Positions 8,616 to 18,777 of a DNA stretch of 64,000 bases are shown here, in pieces. This stretch comes from Candidatus Aalborgicola defluviihabitans. GTDB lineage: Bacteria; Pseudomonadota; Gammaproteobacteria; Burkholderiales; Burkholderiaceae_C. Under the pieces are notes generated by a model. It had not been told where the DNA came from and did no database searches. It worked only from the letters and a program-made list of their open reading frames with translations. Positions within the stretch are counted from its first letter, which is position 1, and every line of letters begins with the position of its first letter. The stretch is taken from NCBI GenBank assembly GCA_016705575.1, contig JADIXX010000003.1, positions 372,001 to 436,000 of the forward strand. Direction: 5' to 3'. The translations under genes and the position numbers were made by a program.

Positions 8616-9470
8616 ATGAAGAATTTACTTTCGACGCGCAGCAACATCACATTACAACTGGGTCGGATCATCCAGCAATTGCGACATCTCTCAGCCTTGC
8701 CAAAGGCAAGTGGCAAGGCTCCGGGGACGCTGCACTATGCATGCAATATTTGTGGTCGGAACAATGCTGTTAGTTTGTGCACCTTACCAAGGGATGAACG
8801 AACCTGTCTTGGTTGTGGCAGCACACTTCGACAACGTGCCCTGATCTCGGCCCTATCGCGAAAGCTGTTTGACGGCAAGTCGATAAACTTGGACGCTTGG
8901 ACAAATATTCCAACCATTCGTTTTAAAGGGATTAGTGATGCAGACCTGATCTCAAATGCCCTGTCGCAAAAGCTTGACTACCAGAACACCTTCTACCATC
9001 AAGCGCCTTTTCTTGACATCACGGGGCCAGGCGCTACTGACTTGTCCAGTTGCGACGTTCTAATCTGTTCAGACGTACTGGAGCACGTGAGCCCACCCGT
9101 TCAACGCGCTTTTGATGGCATGCGCAAGATCATCCGCCCCGATGGGTTTCTCTTGCTAACTGTACCTTGCAACGCCTCCAATAGAACGACTGAGCACTTT
9201 CCGAATTTGAACGACTATCGCATTCACGAGCACGACGGACGGCGAAGTCTTATCAATCGGAAAAAGGATGGGGAAACCGAGCAATTCGACAACCTCATCT
9301 TTCATGGTGGCCCAGGTGAAACATTGGAGTTGCGTCATTTTGCGCTGCACGACCTAGAACAACATCTGCTTGAGGCCGGGTTTTCTACGATAGAAGTATT
9401 CGCACAGCCTGACTTTGAGCATGGCGTTTATTGGCACAACGCCTACTCAGTCCCGATCATTGCGTCCTGA
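8616..9470 (+). CDS. class I SAM-dependent methyltransferase with N-terminal zinc-binding cysteines
   Basis: The 284-residue protein has four N-terminal cysteines in two pairs (CNIC and CLGC, about residues 43-68) that could bind zinc. A methyltransferase core follows, with DVLICSDVLEHVSPP (post-II acidic strand) and MRKIIRPDGFLLLTVP. The glycine-rich SAM loop is degenerate (FLDITGPGATDLS). Similar proteins sit in surface-polysaccharide gene sets, but no such neighbours are present here. Base composition is lower in GC than the flanking yggS, suggesting acquisition. The target is unknown. Confidence 0.7.
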   Translation: MKNLLSTRSNITLQLGRIIQQLRHLSALPKASGKAPGTLHYACNICGRNNAVSLCTLPRDERTCLGCGSTLRQRALISALSRKLFDGKSINLDAWTNIPTIRFKGISDADLISNALSQKLDYQNTFYHQAPFLDITGPGATDLSSCDVLICSDVLEHVSPPVQRAFDGMRKIIRPDGFLLLTVPCNASNRTTEHFPNLNDYRIHEHDGRRSLINRKKDGETEQFDNLIFHGGPGETLELRHFALHDLEQHLLEAGFSTIEVFAQPDFEHGVYWHNAYSVPIIAS

Positions 9471-9548
9471 AACCATTGGCCAAGCGGAACTGTTGAAAAT
9501 GGCCATCGGGCGGCCCGGCGGCGAATTCTCCGCGTAGTTGTTTCTTGG

Positions 9549-10100
9549 CTATTTCTTTGGCATAGCCAGCGGTTTGATGGTCCCGCAATCTCCGCCCAAC
9601 CAACGGCCGTTGTTCTGCATTTCGATCTTTTGCGGCGCACCCTGCACAGTGGTGGTGCTGGTCATCTTCATGTTGTAGGCCTCGGGGCTGGCAAAGGTGA
9701 TCTGGCCTTCACCACTGCTGGGGGGCTTGGTGCAAACGTAGGAGAACTGCATGGTATTGCCGGTGCGTTGGCTGTAGGTGTGGGTGCAACCGGGTTCCTG
9801 GCGGCCCACTTCGTTGCGGTCCACCATTTCCTGGGTCATACACACCTTGATGGTCATGCCACCGCCAGAATTGTTGCCCAGTTGCACGCCCTGTTTGGCC
9901 ATCATGTCCTGCATCATCTTGCGCTGATCTGGTGGCAAGTTTTCCATTTGCTTTTGCGCCTGGGCCATAGCGTCGCCCATCTGGCCAGAACCTTTCATTT
10001 GGGTGGATATTTCCCACAGTCCGGGTTTCATGTTCTGGGCGCTGGCAGTTCCCGCGCCGGCGACCAATAGCAAACAAGCGAGTGCGGTGTGCAGTTTCAT
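9549..10100 (-). CDS. DUF3617 family periplasmic protein
   Basis: The 183-residue product has a signal peptide (MKLHTALACLLLVAGAGTASA). The mature part has the DUF3617 hallmark KPGLWEIS at its start, a Met/Gln-rich helix, and paired cysteines (VCMTQE, GCTHTYS, YVCTKPP, GDCGTI). The family's function is unknown. It is divergent from argS with a 93-nt gap. Confidence 0.82.
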   Translation of the reverse strand: MKLHTALACLLLVAGAGTASAQNMKPGLWEISTQMKGSGQMGDAMAQAQKQMENLPPDQRKMMQDMMAKQGVQLGNNSGGGMTIKVCMTQEMVDRNEVGRQEPGCTHTYSQRTGNTMQFSYVCTKPPSSGEGQITFASPEAYNMKMTSTTTVQGAPQKIEMQNNGRWLGGDCGTIKPLAMPKK

Positions 10101-10193
10101 GGGGTTCCCTCAAAAAATGCCATTGTGGCAAATGTCGTGAAGTTTGGGAATGCCGTTGAAGCGACGCTGTGCCCGTCCCCGTAAAATCGCGAC

Positions 10194-11891
10194 ATGCTGT
10201 CTGTAAAACACGAACTCCTGCAAGCGCTGGCCGCTGCGCTGGAAAAAATTGCTCCCGGTTCTGGCTCCAAAGCGGCGTTTGAGTCGCCCAAGATTGCCGC
10301 CCATGGAGACTTTGCCATCACGTCGGCCATGCAATTGGCCAAACCGCTCAAACTCAATCCGCGTCAGCTGGCCGAGAGCCTGCGCACCGAATTGTTGGCA
10401 CAGCCCGCATGTATGGCCTGGGTTGATGCGGTGGAAATCGCTGGCCCTGGCTTTATCAATATCCGCCTCAAACCCGCAGCCAAACAACAAGTGGTGCGCG
10501 AAGTGCTGGCGCAAGGGTCGCAATTTGGTTTTCAGCCGCAGAATGGTAAGGGCATGTTGGTGGAGTTTGTTTCGGCCAACCCGACCGGGCCCCTGCACGT
10601 GGGCCATGGCCGCCAGGCCGCTCTGGGTGATGCCATCTGCAACCTGTTTGCTACCCAGGGTTGGCGCGTGCACCGCGAGTTTTATTACAACGACGCTGGC
10701 GTCCAGATCCAGACACTGACCACCAGCACCCAGTTGCGCGCCAAGGGCTTTAAGCCCGGCGACGATTGCTGGCCCATCGACCCGGACAACCCCGCCAGCA
10801 AGGCGTTCTACAACGGTGACTACATCCAGGATATTGCCAACGACTTTCTGACCAAAGCCACCGTGCAGGCTGACGACCGGACATTCACCGCCAGCGGCGA
10901 CGTTAATGATGTGGAATCGATCCGCAACTTTGCCGTGGCCTACCTGCGCCGCGAGCAGGACAAAGACCTGCAAGCCTTCAACCTGAAGTTTGACGAGTAC
11001 TACCTGGAATCCAGCCTGTACACCAGCGGCCGCGTGGATTCGACGGTCAATAAATTGGTGGCTAATGGCAAGACTTACGAGCAAGACGGCGCGCTGTGGC
11101 TCAAGAGCACTGAATATGGTGACGACAAAGACCGCGTCATGCGCAAGCAGGACGGAACCTACACCTATTTTGTGCCGGACGTGGCCTACCACATTGCCAA
11201 GTGGGAGCGCGGCTACAGCAAGGTGGTCAACATCCAGGGTACTGACCACCACGGCACCATCGCCCGCGTGCGCGCCGGCCTGCAGGCCGCGGATGTAGGC
11301 ATTCCCCTGGGTTACCCCGACTATGTGTTGCACACCATGGTGCGCGTGGTCAAGGGTGGCGAAGAGGTCAAGATCAGCAAGCGCGCCGGCAGCTACGTCA
11401 CGCTGCGCGACTTGATCGAGTGGACCAGCAAAGACGCCGTGCGTTTCTTCCTGCTCAGCCGCAAGCCCGATACGGAATACACATTCGATGTTGATCTGGC
11501 TGTGGCCAAAAACAACGACAACCCGGTGTATTACGTGCAGTACGCCCATGCCCGCATTTGCTCCGTATTGGCGGCTTGGGGGGGTGATGTGGCCAGCCTG
11601 CAGGCGGTTGATCTGTCGGCCTTGCAAAGCCCGCAGGCGCTGGCCCTTATGCTGTTGCTGGCCAAGTACCCGGAGATGCTCAGCGCCGCCGCGCAGGACT
11701 TTGCGCCACACGACGTCACCTTTTATCTGCGCGAACTCGCGGCCTGCTACCACAGCTATTACGATGCGGAACGCATTCTGGTCGATGACGAGGCCGTCAA
11801 GTTGGCGCGTCTGGCACTGGTCGCTGCCACGGCCCGGGTGTTGCACAATGGGCTGGCGGTGCTGGGCGTGGATGCACCGCGAAAGATGTGA
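10194..11891 (+). CDS. argS: arginyl-tRNA synthetase
   Basis: The 565-residue class I synthetase charges tRNA-Arg. The HIGH signature is PTGPLHVGHGRQ (about residue 130), the KMSKS-like loop is KISKRAG (about 395), and an N-terminal Add-1 domain and C-terminal anticodon-binding helical domain (YAHARICSVL, LPHxL-type region) are present. Length fits the family. The order argS-SPOR protein-dsbA is conserved in this group. Confidence 0.96.
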   Translation: MLSVKHELLQALAAALEKIAPGSGSKAAFESPKIAAHGDFAITSAMQLAKPLKLNPRQLAESLRTELLAQPACMAWVDAVEIAGPGFINIRLKPAAKQQVVREVLAQGSQFGFQPQNGKGMLVEFVSANPTGPLHVGHGRQAALGDAICNLFATQGWRVHREFYYNDAGVQIQTLTTSTQLRAKGFKPGDDCWPIDPDNPASKAFYNGDYIQDIANDFLTKATVQADDRTFTASGDVNDVESIRNFAVAYLRREQDKDLQAFNLKFDEYYLESSLYTSGRVDSTVNKLVANGKTYEQDGALWLKSTEYGDDKDRVMRKQDGTYTYFVPDVAYHIAKWERGYSKVVNIQGTDHHGTIARVRAGLQAADVGIPLGYPDYVLHTMVRVVKGGEEVKISKRAGSYVTLRDLIEWTSKDAVRFFLLSRKPDTEYTFDVDLAVAKNNDNPVYYVQYAHARICSVLAAWGGDVASLQAVDLSALQSPQALALMLLLAKYPEMLSAAAQDFAPHDVTFYLRELAACYHSYYDAERILVDDEAVKLARLALVAATARVLHNGLAVLGVDAPRKM

Positions 11892-11896
11892 GACTT

Positions 11897-11990
11897 TGCG
11901 GGACAGACCGCAGGCTGCGTAGCAGACCAGCTCTGTCCCAATCGAACAACCTTGTGGGACAGACCTTCAGCTCAGTCCCCAACTGAATAA
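11897..11990. repeat. hairpin repeat family II, two degenerate copies after argS
   Basis: Copy a has GGGACAGA pairing with TCTGTCCC (11900-11939). Copy b starts TGTGGGACAGACC (11953) and ends CCCCAACTGAATA. The same layout occurs twice after nusG (51027-51127), where the sequence is GGGTCAGACC...TCTGACCCC. They may act as terminators or processing sites. Confidence 0.6.
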
Positions 11991-11998
11991 GGTGAAGA

Positions 11999-12652
11999 AT
12001 GCGCATGAAGCAACAACGTGGCGGAACCATTTTGGGGTTCATCATTGGGGTCGTGGTTGGCCTGGCAGCCGCATTGGTGGTCGCGGTGTACGTGACCAAA
12101 GTGCCGGTTCCATTTGTGAACAAGGGACAGAGCCGTTCAGCCGATCAGGACGCAGCCGAGGCCAAGAAGAACAAGGACTGGGACCCCAACGCCCCGTTGT
12201 ACGGAAAAAATCCGGCCAAACCGGCAACCGCCGCTTCGGCCACCGTGGATGCTGCAGCCAAGCCGGTTGATGGCGTAAAACCTGCGGATGCAAAGACGAC
12301 GGCCAAGATTGATCTCAAGCCGGACAGCAAGGGTGAAATCAAGCCCGCCGTCTCGGGTGATTCGCTGGGAGATCTAATCAAGGCCAAGGCGGCTGCGGCA
12401 GCAACGGCCAGCGAGCCCTTTACGTTTTATGTGCAGCTGGGTGCTTACCGTACCCAGGAAGATGCGGAGAGCCAGCGCGCCAAGCTCTCGCTCAGCGGTA
12501 TTGAGACCAAAATCACCGAACGCGAGCAGAGTGGCCGGATCGTGTTCCGTGTGCGCACTGGGCCTTTTGATACCAAGGACGACGCCGAGCGCAATAAGGA
12601 AAAGCTGGACAAGGCGGGGTTTGAGACATCCTTGGTCCGTGTCCAGCGGTAA
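11999..12652 (+). CDS. SPOR-domain, FtsN-like membrane protein
   Basis: The 217-residue protein has a short cytoplasmic N-terminus, one transmembrane helix (TILGFIIGVVVGLAAALVVA), a long Ala/Lys/Pro-rich periplasmic linker and a C-terminal SPOR domain (FTFYVQLGAYRTQEDAES to the end). SPOR domains bind denuded peptidoglycan at division sites, and this architecture resembles FtsN. A second ATG two codons later (12005) is possible. Confidence 0.88.
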   Translation: MRMKQQRGGTILGFIIGVVVGLAAALVVAVYVTKVPVPFVNKGQSRSADQDAAEAKKNKDWDPNAPLYGKNPAKPATAASATVDAAAKPVDGVKPADAKTTAKIDLKPDSKGEIKPAVSGDSLGDLIKAKAAAAATASEPFTFYVQLGAYRTQEDAESQRAKLSLSGIETKITEREQSGRIVFRVRTGPFDTKDDAERNKEKLDKAGFETSLVRVQR

Positions 12653-12711
12653 CACGTACGGGAACTTTTGCCACAGCCGGCAATCACAAACTGACTTTTG
12701 GAGCGCTTTGC

Positions 12712-13353
12712 ATGACTATGAAACGACGTGAATTTTCCCAGGCGGCCGCTGGTGCCGCCCTGGCTTCTACTGCGTGGCTACCCGCGTTGGCCCAATCCCC
12801 AATTAAACCGGTCTCCGGACGGGATTACCAGGCGTTGGAACAGCGCGCCCTAGTAGAGGCACCGGCGGGCAAGGTGGAAGTGGTGGAGTTTTTCTCTTAC
12901 ATGTGTCCCCACTGCAATGTTTTCGAGCCCACTTTGAGCGCCTGGACCAAGAAGCTTCCCAAGGAAGTGGTGTTTCGCAGGGCTCCGGTGCATTTTCTGC
13001 CCAACGCTGAAGTGCTGCAACGCATGTACTTCGCTCTGGACGCAATGGGGCTGGCCGATAAAGTGCACGCCAATATTTTTGCTGCGGTGCATACCGAGCG
13101 TCGCGACTTTAGCAAGGTTGCGCTGGTGGCGGATTGGTTGGCTACGCAAGGTGTGGACAAGGCCAAATTCATGGACCAGTACAACTCATTCACCGCCGCA
13201 ACAAAAGCAACGCGGGCGACACAACTCACCAATGCATACCGGGTGGATGGCGTGCCTGCACTGGGTGTGGCCGGGCGTTTCCTGGTCGAGGGAACGGCCA
13301 AGGGCCTGCAGGTGGTGGATTATTTGGTCGCTGAAATCAAGGCTGGCCGCTAA
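12712..13353 (+). CDS. dsbA: DsbA-type periplasmic thiol:disulfide oxidoreductase
   Basis: The 213-residue protein has a Tat-like or Sec signal (MTMKRREFSQAAAGAALAST) and a thioredoxin fold with active site CPHC in FFSYMCPHCNVFEP. The cis-Pro loop is GVPALGVAG. It oxidises cysteine pairs of exported proteins and is expected to be recharged by DsbB. The RR at the N-terminus hints at twin-arginine export but the motif is incomplete. Confidence 0.9.
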   Translation: MTMKRREFSQAAAGAALASTAWLPALAQSPIKPVSGRDYQALEQRALVEAPAGKVEVVEFFSYMCPHCNVFEPTLSAWTKKLPKEVVFRRAPVHFLPNAEVLQRMYFALDAMGLADKVHANIFAAVHTERRDFSKVALVADWLATQGVDKAKFMDQYNSFTAATKATRATQLTNAYRVDGVPALGVAGRFLVEGTAKGLQVVDYLVAEIKAGR

Positions 13354-13473
13354 TCAACAACCCGCATTGCGGCTACGCCGTTTGGGCTAGTCCTTAGACT
13401 TGCCCTTCTTGGCGTGGTCGCTATTGAGTGGCCATTCTGGGAGTGGGCCTGTGTGCCCTGGGTGCTTTACCGG

Positions 13474-14946
13474 CTAGTTCGGCCCTACCCGCTCGCACAA
13501 GGTGCGCAGAATCTTCACACGGGCGTAATTTTTGTCGTTGGCCTCCACCAGTGTCCACGGGGCGTTGCCGGTGCTGGTGCGTTCCACCATGTCGCAAATG
13601 GCCTGCTGGTAGGCATCCCACTTATCTCGGTTGCGCCAGTCTTCCTGGGTGATCTTGAAGCGCTTGAAAGCAACCTGTTCGCGCGCTTTGAAGCGCGCCA
13701 ATTGCTCAGCCTGGCTGATCTGCAGCCAGAACTTGACCACTATGACGCCAAATTCGGCCAATTCGTGCTCAAAATCGTTGATCTCGGTATAGGCGCGCAT
13801 CCAGTCGCCTTCGGTGCAAAACCCTTCCACCCGTTCCACCAGCACCCGGCCGTACCAGGTGCGATCAAAGATGGCTACGCGCCCGTGGCGAGGTACGTGG
13901 CGCCAGAAACGCCACAAGTAGGGTTGAGCGCGTTCTTCCTCGGTCGGGGCGGCAACGGGTATTACCTGGTACTGGCGTGCATCCAATGCGTTGCCAATGC
14001 GCCGAATGGCACCGCCCTTGCCAGCGGCATCGGCGCCTTCAAAGGCGCAAACCAGGGAGCGGTTCTTGAAACGCGGGTCGCGCAGCAGTTCGGACAGCTG
14101 ACTCTGCCAGTGGGTCAGTTCGTCTTCATAGGCCTTGTCCTTTAGCGACAGGCCCAGGTTCATTTCGGACAGGACGGTGCGCCCATCGGTGTTGACCCGC
14201 ACCATGGGTGCCGCGAGGGATTCCTGCTTGACCGGATTGGACAGTCTCTTTTGCAGCGCATCCAGCAGGATTTGGCCTACGGTGAGTGACCGGTAGCGGT
14301 CATCCGTGCCCTCAACCACCATCCAGGGCGCCCAGGGCGTGTTAGTCAGACGCAAAAGGTGGCCCGCCACATCCTGCAGCTTGTCGTAGGTTTTAAGGCG
14401 GTCCCAGTTCCATTGGGTGACCCGCCAGGCCGTGCGGGGGTCTTTCTCCAGTGCCTTGAGGCGTTTGACCTGGCCTTCTTTGGTCAAGTGAAACCAGAAC
14501 TTCAGCACCAAAGCGCCTTCGTTGACCAGCATGGCTTCAAAGCGGTTGATCTGATCGGCCTGCGCGTCAAGCTCTTTCAGTGACAACTCGTCCAGAATTC
14601 GTTTGCGGATCGGGTCGGAATACCATGAGCCGGCAAAAATACCGATGCGACCCTTTGGCGGCAGGCTGCGCCAGTAGCGCCACATGGGTGGGCGTTCGCT
14701 TTCCTCGTCTGTGGGCGACGAAAACGCCAGCGTGGTGAGAAAACGCGGGTCCATCCACTCGTACAGCACGTTGATGGTTTCGCCCTTGCCTGCGCCGTCT
14801 TGCCCGCTGACCAGTACCACCACCGGAATCTTGGTGTTGTCGTGCAGGTTAATCTGGGCCTCTAGCAATGCTGCGCGCAGGGCCGGCACGGCAGCCTTGT
14901 AACTGGCCTTGTCAATTTGGTGGCCGATTTCTGCGGATTCAAACAT
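13474..14946 (-). CDS. pap: polyphosphate:AMP phosphotransferase (tandem PPK2 domains)
   Basis: The 490-residue protein contains two PPK2 kinase domains in tandem: the first with P-loop GQDGAGKG near residue 50 and lid SERPPMWRYWRSLPPKGRIG, the second with GADAAGKG near 305 and RAQPYLWRFWRHVPRHGRVA. Two-domain PPK2 (class II) enzymes phosphorylate AMP to ADP using polyphosphate. The N-terminal domain usually has degenerate catalysis, consistent with FAGSWYSD replacing FDRTWYGR. It is convergent with dsbA and divergent from lptA. Confidence 0.9.
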   Translation of the reverse strand: MFESAEIGHQIDKASYKAAVPALRAALLEAQINLHDNTKIPVVVLVSGQDGAGKGETINVLYEWMDPRFLTTLAFSSPTDEESERPPMWRYWRSLPPKGRIGIFAGSWYSDPIRKRILDELSLKELDAQADQINRFEAMLVNEGALVLKFWFHLTKEGQVKRLKALEKDPRTAWRVTQWNWDRLKTYDKLQDVAGHLLRLTNTPWAPWMVVEGTDDRYRSLTVGQILLDALQKRLSNPVKQESLAAPMVRVNTDGRTVLSEMNLGLSLKDKAYEDELTHWQSQLSELLRDPRFKNRSLVCAFEGADAAGKGGAIRRIGNALDARQYQVIPVAAPTEEERAQPYLWRFWRHVPRHGRVAIFDRTWYGRVLVERVEGFCTEGDWMRAYTEINDFEHELAEFGVIVVKFWLQISQAEQLARFKAREQVAFKRFKITQEDWRNRDKWDAYQQAICDMVERTSTGNAPWTLVEANDKNYARVKILRTLCERVGPN

Positions 14947-15029
14947 GGGTGCCTCCTCGGGTCATTCTAGGTGGCAGTCCGCCTCAGTACAATGAGGCGC
15001 AGCTCATTCTGAGCAAGTTTCGTGCCTTT

Positions 15030-15665
15030 ATGAAAAACCCACTTCATCTTCTGTTCCTGCTGCTGATTTGTACTGTGCTGGCGACTCCTGCCCAGGCGGA
15101 AAAGGCCGACCGCAACAAGCCCATGAACATTGAGGCCGACACCCTGCGCTATGACGATGTCAAGCAAGTCAGTATTTTTACCGGCAACGTGGTGCTGACC
15201 AAAGGCTCCATCGTGATCCGTGCAGCCCAGATAGAAGTGCGCCAGGACGCGGATGGCTATCAGTTCGGCACCATCATCGGCACACCAGACAAACCGGCCT
15301 TCTTTCGCCAGAAGCGCGAGGCGATGGATGAATACATTGAAGGCGAGAGCGAACTGATTGAATACGACGGCCGTGCCGATGTGGTCAAGTTCCTGCACAA
15401 GGCCGTGCTGCGCCGTCTGCGCGGTACCACGCTGGCCGACGAGATTACCGGTGGCCTGATCGTCTACGAAAACCTGACCGACACCTTCAGCGTGGATGGC
15501 GGTACCACCAAGGGTGCAACCCCTGTGCCCGGCGCCCGCGTTCGTGCCATTCTGACCCCCAAGCCGCAGGGCAGCAATACTTCCGCACCCCAGCCGGTGA
15601 TGCCGTCGTCCAGCCCTGGGGTCGGCTTGCGCGCCACCACCACCCTCGGGGGCGCAGCAAAGTGA
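15030..15665 (+). CDS. lptA: lipopolysaccharide transport periplasmic protein LptA
   Basis: The 211-residue product has a signal peptide ending around ATPAQA and an OstA-like beta-jellyroll (MNIEADTLRYDDVKQVSIFT, GNVVLTKGSIVIRAAQIEV). It bridges LPS from LptC in the inner membrane to LptD. A low-complexity Ser/Pro tail ends the protein. Its stop overlaps the GTG start of lptB (GTGA), indicating translational coupling. Confidence 0.92.
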   Translation: MKNPLHLLFLLLICTVLATPAQAEKADRNKPMNIEADTLRYDDVKQVSIFTGNVVLTKGSIVIRAAQIEVRQDADGYQFGTIIGTPDKPAFFRQKREAMDEYIEGESELIEYDGRADVVKFLHKAVLRRLRGTTLADEITGGLIVYENLTDTFSVDGGTTKGATPVPGARVRAILTPKPQGSNTSAPQPVMPSSSPGVGLRATTTLGGAAK

Positions 15666-16449
15666 GCGATTCCACAGCGGCAGCCACCGTGCAGGCGGTG
15701 GATACCGACACCGGGCGGCTTGAAGTCAGCCACATCCAGAAGGCCTATGGCAAGCGCCAGGTGGTCAAGGACGTGTCGCTGACCGTGCGCACTGGCGAAG
15801 TGGTGGGTTTGTTGGGCCCCAATGGAGCGGGCAAGACCACCTCGTTTTACATCATCGTCGGGCTGGTGCGCGCCAGCGCGGGGGACATCACCATTGATGG
15901 GCACTCCATCGAGCACATGCCGATCCACCGCCGCGCGCGCCTGGGGCTGGGCTACCTGCCACAAGAAGCGTCGATCTTTCGCAAGCTTAATGTGGAAGAA
16001 AACGTACGCGCGGTGCTGGAGCTGCAACACGATGAGGCCGGCCAACCGCTGAGCAACGCCGATATCGACCGGCGCCTGACTGCCCTGCTGCAAGACCTGC
16101 GGGTGGAGCACTTGCGTGACTCGCCCTCGCTGGCGTTGTCCGGCGGTGAGCGCCGCCGCGTGGAAATTGCCCGCGCACTGGCTACCGACCGCGCTTCATC
16201 CTGCTGGATGAGCCCTTTGCTGGCATCGACCCGATTGCGGTGATCGAAATCCAGCGCATCATCAACTTTCTTAAAAGCCGTGGCATTGGTGTGCTGATCA
16301 CCGACCACAACGTGCGCGAAACCCTGGGCATTTGCGACCACGCGTACATCATCAGCGACGGCACGGTGCTGGCCCACGGCACGCCGTCCGAGATTGTGGA
16401 CAACGCCGATGTGCGCCGGGTGTACCTCGGTGAGCACTTCAAAATGTAA
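15662..16449 (+). CDS. lptB: LPS export ABC ATPase LptB, frameshifted as read
   Basis: The start is GTG 15662, overlapping lptA. Walker A GPNGAGKTT and signature LSGGERRRVEIARAL are in the first frame. The frame is lost at about 16188-16192 (GACCGCGC where GACCCGCGC is expected, one C missing). Walker B (ILLDEP), the H-loop ITDHNVRET and the normal end YLGEHFKM continue in another frame to 16449. LptB is essential in Gram-negative bacteria, so the lesion is most likely a sequencing error, not true loss. Confidence 0.88.
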
Positions 16450-16514
16450 TGCCCCACGCTCGTCACTGCGTACACTGCGCGCGGGGCAGTCTCCGGGCGG
16501 CCTGCGGAGACTTG

Positions 16515-18117
16515 ATGAAACACGGCCTTTCATTACGGGTCTCGCAGCACCTGGCGCTCACGCCCCAACTGCAGCAGTCCATTCGCCTGTTGCAACTCTC
16601 GACCCTGGAGTTGAGCCAGGAAGTGGAGCAGATGCTCGACGAAAACCCGTTTCTGGAAATGAGCCAGGACGATGCGGTGCGTGAGGAATTCGGCCTGGCC
16701 CAGGCAGACACGCCAGTCAGTGAAGGCGAGCGCGAAGTGGAGTTTGCTCCTGTTTCTATAGCTGACTACGCTGATTCGACGAGGGCTGATGGCCCAAAAG
16801 ATGAAGAGATTACGCCCCTGACCGCATCCGAGGAACCCAACTGGGACGGCGATGGCACCACTGAGCTGGTGCCTGACGACGGCGAATGGGGCACCGACGC
16901 CAGGCCAAAACCAACAATCTGGACGCCGGTGAAGAAACCGACGCCACGGAACTCGCGCGTAGCCAGGAATCCCTGCAATCGCACCTGCACCGCCAGGCTT
17001 TGCGTTTGCGACTGAGCGAGACCGATGCCAGTGCCTTGCGCTTCCTGATCGAGTCGCTCAACGACGATGGCTACCTGGAAGACCCGCTCGATGACCTGGC
17101 CCGTGGCCTGGCCGGTGAGGATGCTGAACAGGTGGAAGACCTGGTGCACCACTTCACCGTGGCATTGGGTCTGCTGCACAACCTGGAGCCGGCCGGTGTC
17201 GGCGCGCGGAACCTGGGCGAATGCCTGCGTCTGCAACTGCGCGCTCAACTTGATGATGCGCTAGACGCGCCCACGCCTGAACGTGCCGCGCTGTTGGCGC
17301 TGGCATTGCGCGTCTGCGCGCAACCCATGGACTTGCTGGCCCGCCGAGACGTAAAAACCCTGGTGCAGCGCTGCGGCGGCACGGATGCTCAAACCCGCGA
17401 GGCCATCGCCCTGATTGCCCGGTTGGGCCCAAGCCCGGACGGCGTTTCGTGGATGTGGAGCGCAACATTGTGGTGCCCGATGTTCTGGTGGTTGCCGCCA
17501 CCAAGGTGCGCCCCGGTGCCAGCCCGCAGTTTCGCGTCATACTCAATCCCGACGTGATGCCCAAGTTGCGCGTGCACGACATCTATGCCAATGTGCTGCG
17601 CAACCACCGTGGCGGCAAAGACGCCGCCAGCTACGCCGGCTTGCAACAGCGCCTGCAAGAGGCGCGCTGGTTTATCAAAAACATCCAGCAACGCTTCGAT
17701 ACCATTTTGCGGGTCAGCACCGCTATCGTGGAGCGGCAGAAAAGCTTTTTTACCCATGGCGAGCTGGCCATGCGCCCCCTGGTGTTACGCGAAATTGCCG
17801 ATGAATTGGGCCTGCACGAATCCACCATCAGCCGCGTTACTACCGCCAAATACATGGCCACGCCGTTTGGCACGTTTGAGCTGAAGTATTTTTTTGGCTC
17901 CGGCCTGGGCACTGAATCTGGCGGTAATGCCTCCAGCACGGCGGTGCGTGCACTCATCAAACAGTTCATCAGCGCCGAGAGCAACAAGAAGCCCTTCTCC
18001 GACAACCAGATTTCCGAGATGCTCAAGGAGCAGGGAATCGACTGCGCACGCCGCACCGTGGCCAAATACCGCGAGGGGCTCAAAATCGCCCCTGCATCGC
18101 TGAGGAAAGCGTTGTAG
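16515..18117 (+). CDS. rpoN: RNA polymerase sigma-54 factor RpoN, two frameshifts as read
   Basis: Translation starts at ATG 16515. Region I is Gln/Leu-rich (LTPQLQQSIRLLQLSTLEL). Core-binding and HTH regions follow, and the RpoN box ARRTVAKYRE lies near the end. The reading frame changes at about 16902-16908 and again at about 17428-17431, where GGGCCCAAG is probably GGGCCCCAAG. Each part matches its neighbour without missing sequence, so a normal protein of about 530 residues is likely. The acidic region II carries a repeat family I copy in frame (SIADYADSTRADGPKDE). Confidence 0.88.
16751..16796 (+). repeat. dispersed repeat family I, copy 3 (in-frame in rpoN)
   Basis: TGTTTCTATAGCTGACTACG leads to the core CGACGAGGGCTGATGGCC. 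It encodes part of the acidic linker of sigma-54, a region tolerant of insertions. Confidence 0.65.
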
Positions 18118-18167
18118 CGGCCATGCCCTCAGTCCCCTCGGCGGATACGGGCCCACCAGGAGTTGTG

Positions 18168-18419
18168 TTAACCGCCTACGACAAGAGCGGAAGTATTGAC
18201 ACTTTTCACACCCTTCACTTTTTCCGCAATCATCTTCACCAGGTCAATAGCATCCTGAGTGGGCAACTTGCCGTTCAGACTTACGACGCAGTGTTTGGTT
18301 TAGACGCCGACCTTGACCGCTGAATCTACTTTACTTGTTGCGGTATTGGACGCAGCCCCAGAGTGGTCTGCAGTTGCTGCTGCTGCCAGCTTTACAGCGT
18401 CGACGGCAGTGGCGACATT
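18168..18419 (-). pseudogene. BON-domain protein remnant
   Basis: On the minus strand one frame reads AVKLAAAATADHSG, then SKVDSAVKVGV, a stop at 18300-18302 (TAA where AAA is expected), then LNGKLPTQDAIDLVKMIAEK and VKGVKSVNTSALVVGG, ending at TAA 18168. The second half is a recognisable BON-domain end. No start or signal peptide remains. The 5' part overlaps the end of the next gene upstream in another frame. Confidence 0.5.
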
Positions 18420-18775
18420 ACCCGCAGCTCGAACCGGTCCTTGAAAGTGATTGTCCAGAACATGGGTTCATGCGCCGTATCGGAAACAATGGATGCAACG
18501 TTGGACGGGTAGACATGCACCACGCTCCCGCCGTCGGGAGGAATGACAGCATGGTAATGCCGGCGTACGGCAACAGAGCCCGGCAACATCTCCAATACTT
18601 TCGCCAACGAATCGACGACCCGTATGCTCTCCTGCGTCTGACCGAAAACCTGTACCGAGGTCTGTCCGACCTGTTGTTCCGGGACGGCCTCCACAAACAG
18701 CACGGCTGTGGGGTTGATGTGCACCGCCTCGGACGTGGGCGGATTGGTCGCGCGGCAAAGTTGGATGGTGGACAT
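18392..18775 (-). CDS. hypothetical protein downstream of PRC-barrel gene
   Basis: This 127-residue product has no family I recognise. It is predicted soluble, with alternating hydrophobic strands (AVLFVEAVPEQ, SVVHVYPSNVASIVSD, FWTITFKDRFELRVM). It begins 2 nt after the stop of the PRC-barrel gene on the same strand, which is the main support that it is translated. Confidence 0.45.
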   Translation of the reverse strand: MSTIQLCRATNPPTSEAVHINPTAVLFVEAVPEQQVGQTSVQVFGQTQESIRVVDSLAKVLEMLPGSVAVRRHYHAVIPPDGGSVVHVYPSNVASIVSDTAHEPMFWTITFKDRFELRVMSPLPSTL

Positions 18776-18777
18776 AG

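Noticed and set aside
10110..11846. A 578-codon antisense frame over argS
   Set aside because: It lies opposite an intact, motif-complete argS and has the His/Gly/Val-rich composition typical of reverse-frame translation.
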